This document shows, piece by piece, positions 15,629 through 22,562 of a stretch of 25,183 nt of DNA. How positions within the stretch are numbered: the first letter of the stretch is position 1; every line of letters starts with the position of its first letter. A program made the translations under genes and the position numbers. Under the pieces are notes generated by a model. That model saw only the letters and a list, made by a program, of their open reading frames with translations. It was not told the DNA's origin and did not search any database. Source of the stretch: Soonwooa sp. (GTDB lineage Bacteria > Bacteroidota > Bacteroidia > Flavobacteriales > Weeksellaceae); NCBI RefSeq assembly GCF_030151385.1, contig NZ_JASLDS010000007.1, forward strand, positions 1 to 25,183, given 5' to 3'.

Positions 15629-16690
15629 ATGTTTAATGTATTAGGAAACTTTTTGACTTTATCCTCTTTTGGTGAAAGTCATGGAGAAGCGTACGGTGGT
15701 GTAATTACTAATTTTCCAGCAGGATTAGAACTAAATCTAGACGAAGTTCAGAAAGATTTGGATCGCAGAAAGCCAGGACAGTCAGCGATTGTAACACAGC
15801 GAAAAGAAAGCGACACAGTTCGTTTTCTATCAGGAATTTTTGATGGAAAATCAACGGGAACGCCCATTGGCTTTATTGTTGAAAATGAAAATCAACGTTC
15901 TAAAGATTACGATCACATTTCGGGCGCCTATCGTCCGAGTCACGCCGATTATACTTACGATCAAAAATATGGCATTCGCGATCATCGTGGTGGTGGAAAA
16001 TCTTCTGCACGCGAAACACTAAATTGGGTTGTTGCAGGAAGTCTTGCAAAACAATTAATTCCCAATGTGGAAATCAATGCTTATGTGTCGTCGGTTGGTG
16101 ATATCTTTTGCGAAAAACCTTACCAAGCTTTAGACTTTTCTAAAACCGAAAGCAACATCGTGCGTTGTCCAGATGCCGAGACTGCCGAAAAAATGATTGA
16201 ACGCATTAAAGAAGTAAAAAAAGAAGGCAATACGATTGGCGGTACTATAACTTGTGTTATTAAAAATGTACCTGCAGGTTGGGGAGAACCAATTTTCAAC
16301 AAACTGCATGCAGAGCTTGGAAAAGCGATGTTAAACATTAATGCTTGTAAAGGTTTTGAATACGGAAGTGGATTTTGTGGTGCAAAAATGACGGGGAAAG
16401 AACATAATGATCTTTTCAATGCAGATGGAACAACAAAGTCAAATCTTTCTGGTGGTATCCAAGGTGGCATTTCTAATGGAATGGACATCTATTTCCGAGT
16501 GGCTTTTAAGCCGATTGCCACCCTACTCCGTCCACAAGAAAGCATCAACAAAGATGGCGAAATTGTTGTGGTAGAAGGTAAAGGTCGTCACGATCCTTGT
16601 GTGCTTCCACGTGCCGTCCCAATTGTTGAAAGCTTAGCAGCTTTTGTATTGGCTGATATGTATATGATTAATAAAATACGCAGAATATAA
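15629..16690 (+). CDS. aroC: Chorismate synthase
   Basis: Last step of the shikimate pathway: anti-1,4-elimination of phosphate from EPSP to chorismate, FMN dependent, cytoplasmic. The 353-residue length is typical. Signatures are the N-terminal LTLSSFGESHGEAYGGVI (residues about 9-26, with the catalytic FGESHG histidine), RRKPGQS, FIVENENQRSKDY, the RPSHADYTYDQKYGIRDHRG GGKSSARET region, and the C-terminal GRHDPCVLPRAVPIVESL. There is no other aro gene nearby, so it is transcribed alone or with the thioredoxin-like gene 64 nt downstream, which has its own promoter. The start codon at 15629 is supported by family N-termini (MFNVLGNFL). Assignment is secure. Confidence 0.97.
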   Translation: MFNVLGNFLTLSSFGESHGEAYGGVITNFPAGLELNLDEVQKDLDRRKPGQSAIVTQRKESDTVRFLSGIFDGKSTGTPIGFIVENENQRSKDYDHISGAYRPSHADYTYDQKYGIRDHRGGGKSSARETLNWVVAGSLAKQLIPNVEINAYVSSVGDIFCEKPYQALDFSKTESNIVRCPDAETAEKMIERIKEVKKEGNTIGGTITCVIKNVPAGWGEPIFNKLHAELGKAMLNINACKGFEYGSGFCGAKMTGKEHNDLFNADGTTKSNLSGGIQGGISNGMDIYFRVAFKPIATLLRPQESINKDGEIVVVEGKGRHDPCVLPRAVPIVESLAAFVLADMYMINKIRRI

Positions 16691-16698
16691 TTATCTTA

Positions 16699-16729
16699 TT
16701 GTCATAAAAGTTACACTGAGATAAATTTG
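16699..16729 (+). promoter_or_regulatory. Promoter of the CGDA thioredoxin-like gene
   Basis: TTG (16699-16701), 20-nt spacer, TAAATTTG (16722-16729): a full match to the Bacteroidota promoter pattern, 25 nt before the ATG. Confidence 0.7.
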
Positions 16730-16754
16730 ATAAAACGAAATTTGTAATAAAAAA

Positions 16755-17321
16755 ATGGAAATAAAGAAATATTGGGATAATGCAGTATCCTACAACGAAT
16801 ATCTAAGAGAAGCTGGCGAAAGATTGGGCAATCCAAAAAATGAGCAAGAAGCGGAATTTGGAGAATATTACCGACTAGGCATCCAACGTATGAACAGAAT
16901 GTTCGAAAAATATACGCCGAGTGAAGAAGATGTTGCGACTTTGGCAAAGAAAAACTTCCGAGGAAAAATCTTAATAATCTCCGAAGCGTGGTGTGGTGAT
17001 GCTAGCCAAGTTATTCCAGTTGTGGTGAAGTTTTTTGAGCAATTCGAAATCAGAATTACCTATCGTGATCAAGAGCCGTCTTTGATAGATTCGTTTTTGA
17101 CAGATGGCGGAAAGTCTATTCCGATTGTTATTTTCTTGGACGAAAATCTCAACTACATTAACCATTGGGGACCAAGACCAAAACATGGAAAAGAGCTTTT
17201 GGAAAAATACAAAGCTAATCCCGACACAATGTCTAAAGATGACTTCTATGTAGAGTTACAAACCTACTATGCTAAAAATAGAGGAAAGGATACTGTTGAA
17301 GAATTGCTTCAACTGATTTAA
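16755..17321 (+). CDS. Thioredoxin-family protein with CGDA active-site motif
   Basis: A 188-residue cytoplasmic protein whose central region has the thioredoxin fold (about residues 62-150). The active-site position reads SEAWCGDASQV with a single cysteine C80; the second redox cysteine of CxxC is replaced by alanine, so it cannot form the usual internal disulphide. The cis-proline loop SIPIVIFLDENL is kept. The N-terminal about 60 residues are helical (YWDNAVSYNEYLREAGERLG) and the C-terminus carries a family helix. This fits the uncharacterised Thioredoxin_9-type proteins, where CGDA-like motifs are common from memory. It may act through mixed disulphides or glutathione-like thiols. It is followed by the structured repeat. 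Confidence 0.82.
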   Translation: MEIKKYWDNAVSYNEYLREAGERLGNPKNEQEAEFGEYYRLGIQRMNRMFEKYTPSEEDVATLAKKNFRGKILIISEAWCGDASQVIPVVVKFFEQFEIRITYRDQEPSLIDSFLTDGGKSIPIVIFLDENLNYINHWGPRPKHGKELLEKYKANPDTMSKDDFYVELQTYYAKNRGKDTVEELLQLI

Positions 17322-17344
17322 ATTTTTATAATTAAACGACATTT

Positions 17345-17526
17345 GCGTGAGGGCGAAGTGCATTGTTGGAGCTCGTTTTTTTGTGATGGTCGCTGAGCGG
17401 AGCCGAAGTGGCGCTTCGGCTCCGCTCAGCGACCAAGGAAAAAACAGCGACTGCACGGAGACCGACCCAATGTTTTGGCTAGGAAAACCTATGAGGTTTG
17501 GAATTGGAAAACATTGGGGCACGCCC
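17345..17526 (-). repeat. Structured intergenic repeat, copy 2, inverted (182 nt)
   Basis: Read on the minus strand it starts with GGGCGTGCCCC and ends CCCTCACGC, the same boundaries as the copy at 7454-7635 and the same length. Stem A pairs CCCAATGTTTT (17466-17476) with AAAACATTGGG (17508-17518), 11 bp perfect, and encloses AAACCT-ATG-AGGTTT. Stem B contains a perfect 22-bp inverted repeat (arms 17387-17408 and 17414-17435, loop TGGCG) extended by a GTTTTTT/AAAAAAC pair. The stem A bases differ from copy 1 at three pairs but remain complementary. It sits in the leader region of the TlpA-like gene, ending 14 nt before its ATG. Confidence 0.85.
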
Positions 17527-17540
17527 AAAAAATTTGTGAT

Positions 17541-18098
17541 ATGACTTTTTTGAAAAAGAATCTGGTATATGTAATTCTGCTTGCTGTGGTATTGGTTTTT
17601 GCTTTGGTGAAACCTTTGCGCGAGTTCGTAAGCGACCAATTTGGGATGACAGCAACTGTGGATAAAGTGGTGGCAGAAAGTAGCTTTTCTGACGCAGATC
17701 TGGATGTCGACCTTAAGGGAATGAATGTACCTGATGCGAAGTTAAGTGACTTTAAAGGTCAGATTATTTTCCTGAATTTCTGGGGAACTTGGTGCGCGCC
17801 ATGCCGCCAAGAATGGCCAACCATCGAGGCTTTGTACAAGTCGAAAAATCAAAAAGTAAAATTTGTTTTGATAGCGATGCAGGATAAGGAAGAGGATGTG
17901 AAAAAATTCTTGGCTGACAATAATTATACGACGCCTGTCTACATTGCACAAAGTCCGTTGACGCCGAAAATTCTTCCAAATGTTTTTCCGACAACTTATA
18001 TTATTGGAAGAAATCTTCAGATTTTGAAAAAGGAAGATGCTACGCTGGATTGGAACTCTGCAGACAATCAAAGCTTTATTGACAGTGTTAGCAAATAA
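17541..18098 (+). CDS. TlpA-like membrane-anchored thioredoxin
   Basis: A 185-residue thiol-disulphide oxidoreductase facing the periplasm. One N-terminal transmembrane anchor at about 7-24 (LVYVILLAVVLVFALVKP) is followed by the thioredoxin domain from about 60. The active site WGTWCAPCRQEW has C85 and C88, and the cis-proline is P150 in FPTTYIIG. The WCAPC form and PDAKLSDFKGQIIFLNFWG are typical of TlpA/ResA/CcmG proteins that reduce cytochrome c apoproteins or other envelope thiols. The ATG at 17541 is preferred. An upstream frame reaching 17475 lies inside the structured repeat and encodes unrelated residues. Substrate is not determined. Confidence 0.88.
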   Translation: MTFLKKNLVYVILLAVVLVFALVKPLREFVSDQFGMTATVDKVVAESSFSDADLDVDLKGMNVPDAKLSDFKGQIIFLNFWGTWCAPCRQEWPTIEALYKSKNQKVKFVLIAMQDKEEDVKKFLADNNYTTPVYIAQSPLTPKILPNVFPTTYIIGRNLQILKKEDATLDWNSADNQSFIDSVSK

Positions 18099-18171
18099 TT
18101 TATAATTTGTTAAGATAGTATTGGAATGCTATTTGCAAATTGGATGATGAAAAAATTTTATACACACACAA

Positions 18172-18516
18172 ATGAAATATTCTAAAATGAAATTGGCGCA
18201 AGAAGCTCTCAAACACAAGGGTTTTTTGCAAAAAATCCCAGCGGTCTTTCGCATGATAAAAGCTTGGCGCAGCGGTAGGTACAACATGAAGTTTACGGAC
18301 ATTTTGTTCCCTGCTTTGGCGTTGGTCTATGTGTTATCTCCAATTGACTTAATTCCGGATTTTGTGCCTTTTATTGGGGCTTTGGATGACTTGGCGGTTT
18401 TGGCTTTCGCGATTCCAATGTTGCTAAAAGAAGTCGACAAATATTTGATTTGGGAATATCAACAAAAAGATAATCCTATGCCGAACAAAATAATCGACGC
18501 AGAGATTGTTGAGTAA
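18172..18516 (+). CDS. YkvA-type DUF1232 protein
   Basis: A 114-residue protein with the DUF1232 signature LVYVLSPIDLIPDFVPFIGA followed by LDDLAVLAFAIPMLL (about residues 45-80), two short hydrophobic helices probably lying in or on the membrane. The basic N-terminus (KHKGFLQKIPAVFRMIKAWR) precedes it. The family is small, widespread and of unknown function, with a role near the membrane often supposed. It is 73 nt after the TlpA-like gene and ends before a strong terminator, so it may be the last gene of that transcript. Confidence 0.88.
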   Translation: MKYSKMKLAQEALKHKGFLQKIPAVFRMIKAWRSGRYNMKFTDILFPALALVYVLSPIDLIPDFVPFIGALDDLAVLAFAIPMLLKEVDKYLIWEYQQKDNPMPNKIIDAEIVE

Positions 18517-18529
18517 AAGAATAAAAAAG

Positions 18530-18560
18530 GCGCCCGATAACTTTGTTATCGGGCGCTTTT
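18530..18560. terminator. Strong two-way terminator
   Basis: 12-bp arms GCGCCCGATAAC (18530-18541) and GTTATCGGGCGC (18545-18556), loop TTT, with T tract to the right and A tract to the left, between convergent genes. Confidence 0.9.
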
Positions 18561-18582
18561 GTATTTAATATAATTCGACGGT

Positions 18583-18846
18583 TTAGATTTCGTCAATATT
18601 AATAACTTCCAAAATTTCGGGAGCGTGTTGTTTGATGGTACTTTCAACACCCAATTTCATTGTAGAATGACTGATGTGACAGCTAGAACAAGTCCCTAAA
18701 AGCTTAACATAAGCTTTGTTTTCTTTAACATCCACGAGCTCGATATCACCACCATCTTTGTTAAGGAATGGACGAATGCTCTCCAAAGCTTCCATCACCT
18801 TAGTTACCAATTCTTCGTGCGTTAGATTTGTGTTTTCCATACTCAT
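18583..18846 (-). CDS. NifU C-terminal-domain Fe-S scaffold protein
   Basis: An 87-residue protein equal to the NifU-like (Nfu) domain that carries or transfers a 4Fe-4S cluster. The signature KDGGDIELVDVKENKAYVKL is followed by LLGTCSSCHISHSTMK with the cluster-binding CxxC and then the helix GVESTIKQHAPEIL. The ATG at 18846 overlaps the mrp stop by one base (TAATG on the minus strand), which indicates translational coupling. A second ATG two codons later (18840) is also possible. Alternative upstream ATG at 18867 lies inside mrp and is not preferred. With mrp it forms a two-gene Fe-S maturation unit, consistent with Nfu and Mrp acting together on client proteins. Confidence 0.92.
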   Translation of the reverse strand: MSMENTNLTHEELVTKVMEALESIRPFLNKDGGDIELVDVKENKAYVKLLGTCSSCHISHSTMKLGVESTIKQHAPEILEVINIDEI

Positions 18847-19946
18847 TATTTTTTCTTCGGCGAACATCCCGCCATTGTCGTGATTTTTACTGCTTCGGTT
18901 GGAGGAAGATTTTTGTTTCTTTCAACAAGGCTTTCTATCATTTTTCGTGCTGTCTCAGTATAGATTTCAGCGATTTTTGAACCTTCTTGCAAAGCTGCAG
19001 GACGACCAACATCGCCTGCTTCTCTAATGCTTTGGATTAATGGAATCTCTCCCAATACAGGAATTCCTAAATCTTCTGCCATATACTGAGCACCTTGTTT
19101 GCCAAAAATATAATATTTGTTATCTGGCAATTCTTCTGGTGTAAAGTACGCCATATTTTCGATAAGTCCAAGCACCGGAATGTTAATACTTTCCATATTG
19201 AACATCGCAATACCTTTTCTAACGTCAGCAAGCGCGATATGTTGTGGTGTACTCACGATAACCGAACCTGTTACAGGAACTTCCTGAATAATTGACAAAT
19301 GAATATCTCCTGTACCTGGAGGAAGATCGATTAATAAGAAATCTAACTCGCCCCAGTTGGCATCGCGCAACATTTGGTTAAGCGCTTTACTTGCCATTGG
19401 TCCTCTCCAAACAACAGCTTGGTTAGCACCTGAGAAGTATCCAATCGAAAGCATTTTAACACCATAATTTTCGATAGGTTGCATTAGGTTTTTACCATTA
19501 ACTTCCACCGAAATCGGTTTTTGCCCTTCTGTATCAAACATCGTCGGAACAGATGGACCGTAGATATCAGCATCCAAAATCCCAACTTTGAAACCCATCT
19601 TTGCTAAAGTGACTGCTAAATTTGCAGAAACCGTAGATTTACCAACGCCACCTTTTCCAGAAGCAATCGCAATAATATTTTGAATTCCTGGGATTTCTTT
19701 ACCTTTAATTTCTGGCTGAGCAGGCAATTCAGGAGAAGCGATTTTTAGTTTTAGTTGAGTTTCTTCACCAAACTCCGAAGCAAAAGCTTGCTTCATCGCA
19801 ACTTCCAATTTTTTCTTTTCGTGCATTGCAGGCGAATGCGCAATCATATCGATATAGACATCGTTACCCATAACATGTAGATTGGTAACCAAGTCATCTA
19901 CTTCTATCTCTTTTAAAAAGTCTTGAACTCTTTCTTTCGTCAACAT
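18846..19946 (-). CDS. Mrp/ApbC family Fe-S cluster carrier ATPase
   Basis: P-loop ATPase of the Mrp/Nbp35 family that binds and transfers Fe-S clusters in the cytoplasm. The 366-residue protein has an N-terminal MIP18/DUF59 domain (about 1-80) and then a deviant Walker A IASGKGGVGKST (about 94-105), with ILDADIYGPSVP and LLIDLPPGTGD as the Walker-type motifs. The pair of cysteines CxxC usual in the C-terminal half is missing: the region after LIENMAYF reads TPEELPDNKYYIFG. A single cysteine remains near the end (MAGCSPKKK). I believe this replacement is common to Bacteroidota members. The gene is coupled to the NifU-like gene. It starts at ATG 19946, right after a hairpin that ends the symporter transcript. 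Confidence 0.93.
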   Translation of the reverse strand: MLTKERVQDFLKEIEVDDLVTNLHVMGNDVYIDMIAHSPAMHEKKKLEVAMKQAFASEFGEETQLKLKIASPELPAQPEIKGKEIPGIQNIIAIASGKGGVGKSTVSANLAVTLAKMGFKVGILDADIYGPSVPTMFDTEGQKPISVEVNGKNLMQPIENYGVKMLSIGYFSGANQAVVWRGPMASKALNQMLRDANWGELDFLLIDLPPGTGDIHLSIIQEVPVTGSVIVSTPQHIALADVRKGIAMFNMESINIPVLGLIENMAYFTPEELPDNKYYIFGKQGAQYMAEDLGIPVLGEIPLIQSIREAGDVGRPAALQEGSKIAEIYTETARKMIESLVERNKNLPPTEAVKITTMAGCSPKKK

Positions 19947-19971
19947 AAAATTTTGTTCTCTTTTATAAATA

Positions 19972-20004
19972 CAAAAATACGGAAATTAAAACAATTTCCG
20001 TATT
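19972..20004 (-). terminator. Intrinsic terminator of the symporter gene
   Basis: 12-nt arms AATACGGAAATT (19976-19987) and AATTTCCGTATT (19993-20004) with loop AAAAC; on the minus strand a T-rich run follows. Placed between the symporter stop (20040) and the mrp start. Confidence 0.78.
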
Positions 20005-20039
20005 GATATAATGTTTGCTAACTATTCTTGTAATAGAAA

Positions 20040-21572
20040 TTAACTTTCTTGAAGTTCACCTTCTAGCTGTCCTTCCCATTTGCTAACTGCAGATGTTGCT
20101 AAAGCATTCCCTAACACATTGGTCATGCTTCTTCCCATATCGCAGAAGTGGTCGATTGGCAAAATAAGCGCGATACCTTCTGCCGGAATACCAAACATCG
20201 AACATGTTGCCACGATAATTACTAAACTCGCTCTTGGTACACCTGCAATACCTTTACTGGTTAACATCAGTACCAATAACATGATGATTTGCTGTCCTAA
20301 ACTCATTTCGACACCATAAATTTGCGCGATAAAAATTGAAGCAAATGTCATGTACATCATACTTCCATCTAAGTTAAATGAATAACCTAATGGTAAAATA
20401 AATGACACAATTCTTTTATTACAGCCGAATCTTTCTAATTCCTCAACTAATTTTGGAAATACCGCCTCAGAACTTGTTGTTGAAAAAGCAATAAGTAAAG
20501 GTGATTTAATTCTTTTAAGCAAGCTAAATAATCTGTTTCCTAAAATAAAGTAACCGACCAAAAGTAAAACTAACCATAAAACTGCCAATGCAAAGAAGAA
20601 GTCTCGTAGATAGATGGCGTATACCAAGAAGATTTCGAAACCGTTGGTCGCGACAACCGCTGCGATGGCTCCCAAAACACCCAAAGGTGCTACCCACATG
20701 ATGTAACCTACCATTTTCAAAATAGCGTGTGCGCAGATATCTAGAGCTTTTACGATTGGTTTTGTATATTCTTCACCCATGGCAGACAAGGCGATTCCAA
20801 ACATTACAGAGAAGACCACAATCTGCAAAACTTCATTGGTTGCAAATGCTTCGAATAAACTTTTGGGTACAACATGACTCACGAATTGTTCTAATGAAAG
20901 TCCATTGTGTGCACTTTTCATCAACTCGCCAGCGGCATCTGCAGCAGGTTTTTCAAGATGCATTACTTTTCCAGGTTCCATCCAGTTGACCAAAACCAAA
21001 CCGATTAATAATGAAACCAACGATGCACTGATAAACCATAACATTGCTTTGGTACCAACACGGCCAATCATTGCAATATCACTCATTTTGGCAATACCAA
21101 CAACCAAAGTTGTAAAGACTAAAGGCGCAATAATCATTTGTACAAGACGAATGAAAATTGTTCCTAAAAGTTTAATCATATCCGCAAAAGATGTGATGCG
21201 GTCAAGAGAGGTTGCACGACCAGCATTCGATTTTTCAACTTTTCCGATTTGTACATCTTTACCTTTTAATTGTGTAGGCTCGAAAACAGATTTAACATCT
21301 TGTCCTACAACAATAATATCTTGACCTTCATAAACTTTGGTTAATGAATCTTTTTTAGAATCATCTTTAGCAATAATAATTTTTTGACTAAAACTTTTTC
21401 CATCAGTTGTCTTGAATTTAATTTCGTCAACTTCGGGATGTTTAGCATCTACAACTTCAGTATTAATCCGAATTTTTGTACCTCTCTCATACTTATTAAC
21501 AATCCCGCCAATCACAACACCGATAATCAAAGCGATGATGATGGCAAAAAAAAGTTTGTTCTGTCCTTTCAT
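20040..21572 (-). CDS. Dicarboxylate/amino acid:cation symporter with periplasmic insertion
   Basis: Secondary transporter of the glutamate/dicarboxylate (DAACS/SDF) family, inner membrane. The ATG at 21572 gives 510 residues (family usual about 400-440). After TM1 (about 5-25, LFFAIIIALIIGVVIGGIV) a hydrophilic segment of about 95 residues (about 31-128) replaces the normal short periplasmic loop. The family then resumes with LGTIFIRLVQMIIAPLVFTT. Hairpin 1 has the serine-rich STTSSEAVFPK, followed by NLDGSMMYMTFASIF (the NLDGT/S ion site), hairpin 2 LMLTSKGIAGVPRASLVII, and TM8 DHFCDMGRSMTNVLGN with the substrate-binding DxxR-N pattern. The transport core is therefore intact. A longer start at 21818 is unlikely because that region crosses a promoter and overlaps the neighbouring divergent gene. 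Confidence 0.92.
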   Translation of the reverse strand: MKGQNKLFFAIIIALIIGVVIGGIVNKYERGTKIRINTEVVDAKHPEVDEIKFKTTDGKSFSQKIIIAKDDSKKDSLTKVYEGQDIIVVGQDVKSVFEPTQLKGKDVQIGKVEKSNAGRATSLDRITSFADMIKLLGTIFIRLVQMIIAPLVFTTLVVGIAKMSDIAMIGRVGTKAMLWFISASLVSLLIGLVLVNWMEPGKVMHLEKPAADAAGELMKSAHNGLSLEQFVSHVVPKSLFEAFATNEVLQIVVFSVMFGIALSAMGEEYTKPIVKALDICAHAILKMVGYIMWVAPLGVLGAIAAVVATNGFEIFLVYAIYLRDFFFALAVLWLVLLLVGYFILGNRLFSLLKRIKSPLLIAFSTTSSEAVFPKLVEELERFGCNKRIVSFILPLGYSFNLDGSMMYMTFASIFIAQIYGVEMSLGQQIIMLLVLMLTSKGIAGVPRASLVIIVATCSMFGIPAEGIALILPIDHFCDMGRSMTNVLGNALATSAVSKWEGQLEGELQES

Positions 21573-21589
21573 AATATTATCTAATCTTG

Positions 21590-21597
21590 CAAATATA
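21590..21597 (-). promoter_or_regulatory. Promoter -7 element of the symporter gene
   Basis: Minus-strand TATATTTG, an exact TAnnTTTG match, ending 17 nt before the ATG at 21572. No -33 TTG is clear. It supports the shorter start. Confidence 0.55.
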
Positions 21598-21728
21598 AAA
21601 TTTTGAAATGAATATTGTCCGATAATCAGCGAGTTGTTAATCTTTAAGCAACATATTCGTACTAAACAAATAACAATAGGTTTACATCCACGTAAAACTA
21701 AAACACGTTTTTTGTAAAAATAAATGCC

Positions 21729-22562
21729 ATGACAAGAAATCCAGAAATTGTCGTAATCTCCGATATTCACCTTGGGACTTACGGCTGCAAAGCCAAGGAA
21801 CTTCTCGTTTATCTCCAATCGATAAAACCCAAAATTTTAATTCTGAATGGTGATATTATCGACGTTTGGCAATTCAAAAAAAGTTACTTCCCAAAGTCGC
21901 ATCTTAAAGTAGTTAAGAAGCTAATCAACTTCGCTACGAAAGGCACAAAAGTGTATTATATCACAGGAAATCACGACGAAAGTTTTAGAAAATTCACAGA
22001 TTTAGAATTAGGAAACCTAAAACTTTGCAACAAATTAACCATGGATATTGACAACAAAAAAACTTGGATTTTCCACGGCGATGTTTTTGATGCTTCGGTG
22101 CAACATTCCAAGTGGATTGCAAAACTAGGTGGCAAAGGTTACGACTTGTTAATACAGATTAATAATGTTGTCAATTGGGCTTTGGTGAAAATGGGACGCG
22201 AAAAGTATTCATTTTCAAAAAAGATAAAAAACAATGTTAAAAAAGCTGTTAAATATATTGGTGATTTCGAGCTTACAGCGTCGGAACTAGCCATTGAAAA
22301 CGGATACGATTATGTGATTTGTGGTCACATCCATCAACCACAAATGCGCGAAATTGTTAACAATAAAGGTAAATGCATCTACTTAAATTCTGGTGATTGG
22401 GTGGAAAACCTTAGCGCCTTAGAGTTTGAAAATGGAGAATGGAAAATTGTATACTTCGACGATATCAAAGATGAGTTAAAACCAGACTCAACTCCAGAAG
22501 ATGAAGAATTACTTGACTTGCCAATCAAAGATATTTTTGAACTAAAAAATATCGCAATATGA
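21729..22562 (+). CDS. Metallophosphoesterase of the LpxH/PlcP (COG2908-type) group
   Basis: A 277-residue calcineurin-like metallophosphoesterase. Metal motifs are SDIHLGTYGCKA (D12, H14), GDIIDVW (D42), GNHDES (N81, H82, D83), FHGDVFD (H116) and GHIH (H200, H202), all present. The family is usually annotated UDP-2,3-diacylglucosamine diphosphatase (LpxH, lipid A synthesis). The DIHLGTxGCKA start, HSKWIAKLGGKGYDLL and KNNVKKAVKYIGDFE fit better the branch that includes Sinorhizobium PlcP, a phospholipase C used in lipid remodelling. Which of these it does is not decided by sequence alone. It overlaps the next gene by 4 nt (ATGA), so the two are translationally coupled. Confidence 0.88.
   Translation: MTRNPEIVVISDIHLGTYGCKAKELLVYLQSIKPKILILNGDIIDVWQFKKSYFPKSHLKVVKKLINFATKGTKVYYITGNHDESFRKFTDLELGNLKLCNKLTMDIDNKKTWIFHGDVFDASVQHSKWIAKLGGKGYDLLIQINNVVNWALVKMGREKYSFSKKIKNNVKKAVKYIGDFELTASELAIENGYDYVICGHIHQPQMREIVNNKGKCIYLNSGDWVENLSALEFENGEWKIVYFDDIKDELKPDSTPEDEELLDLPIKDIFELKNIAI

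Noticed and set aside
17475..17540. Extended start for the TlpA-like gene
   Set aside because: The extension is translated repeat sequence; the ATG at 17541 is directly before the membrane anchor.
21573..21818. N-terminal extension of the symporter to 21818
   Set aside because: It overlaps the divergent phosphoesterase, crosses the likely promoter at 21590-21597 and has no family similarity; the ATG at 21572 fits TM1.
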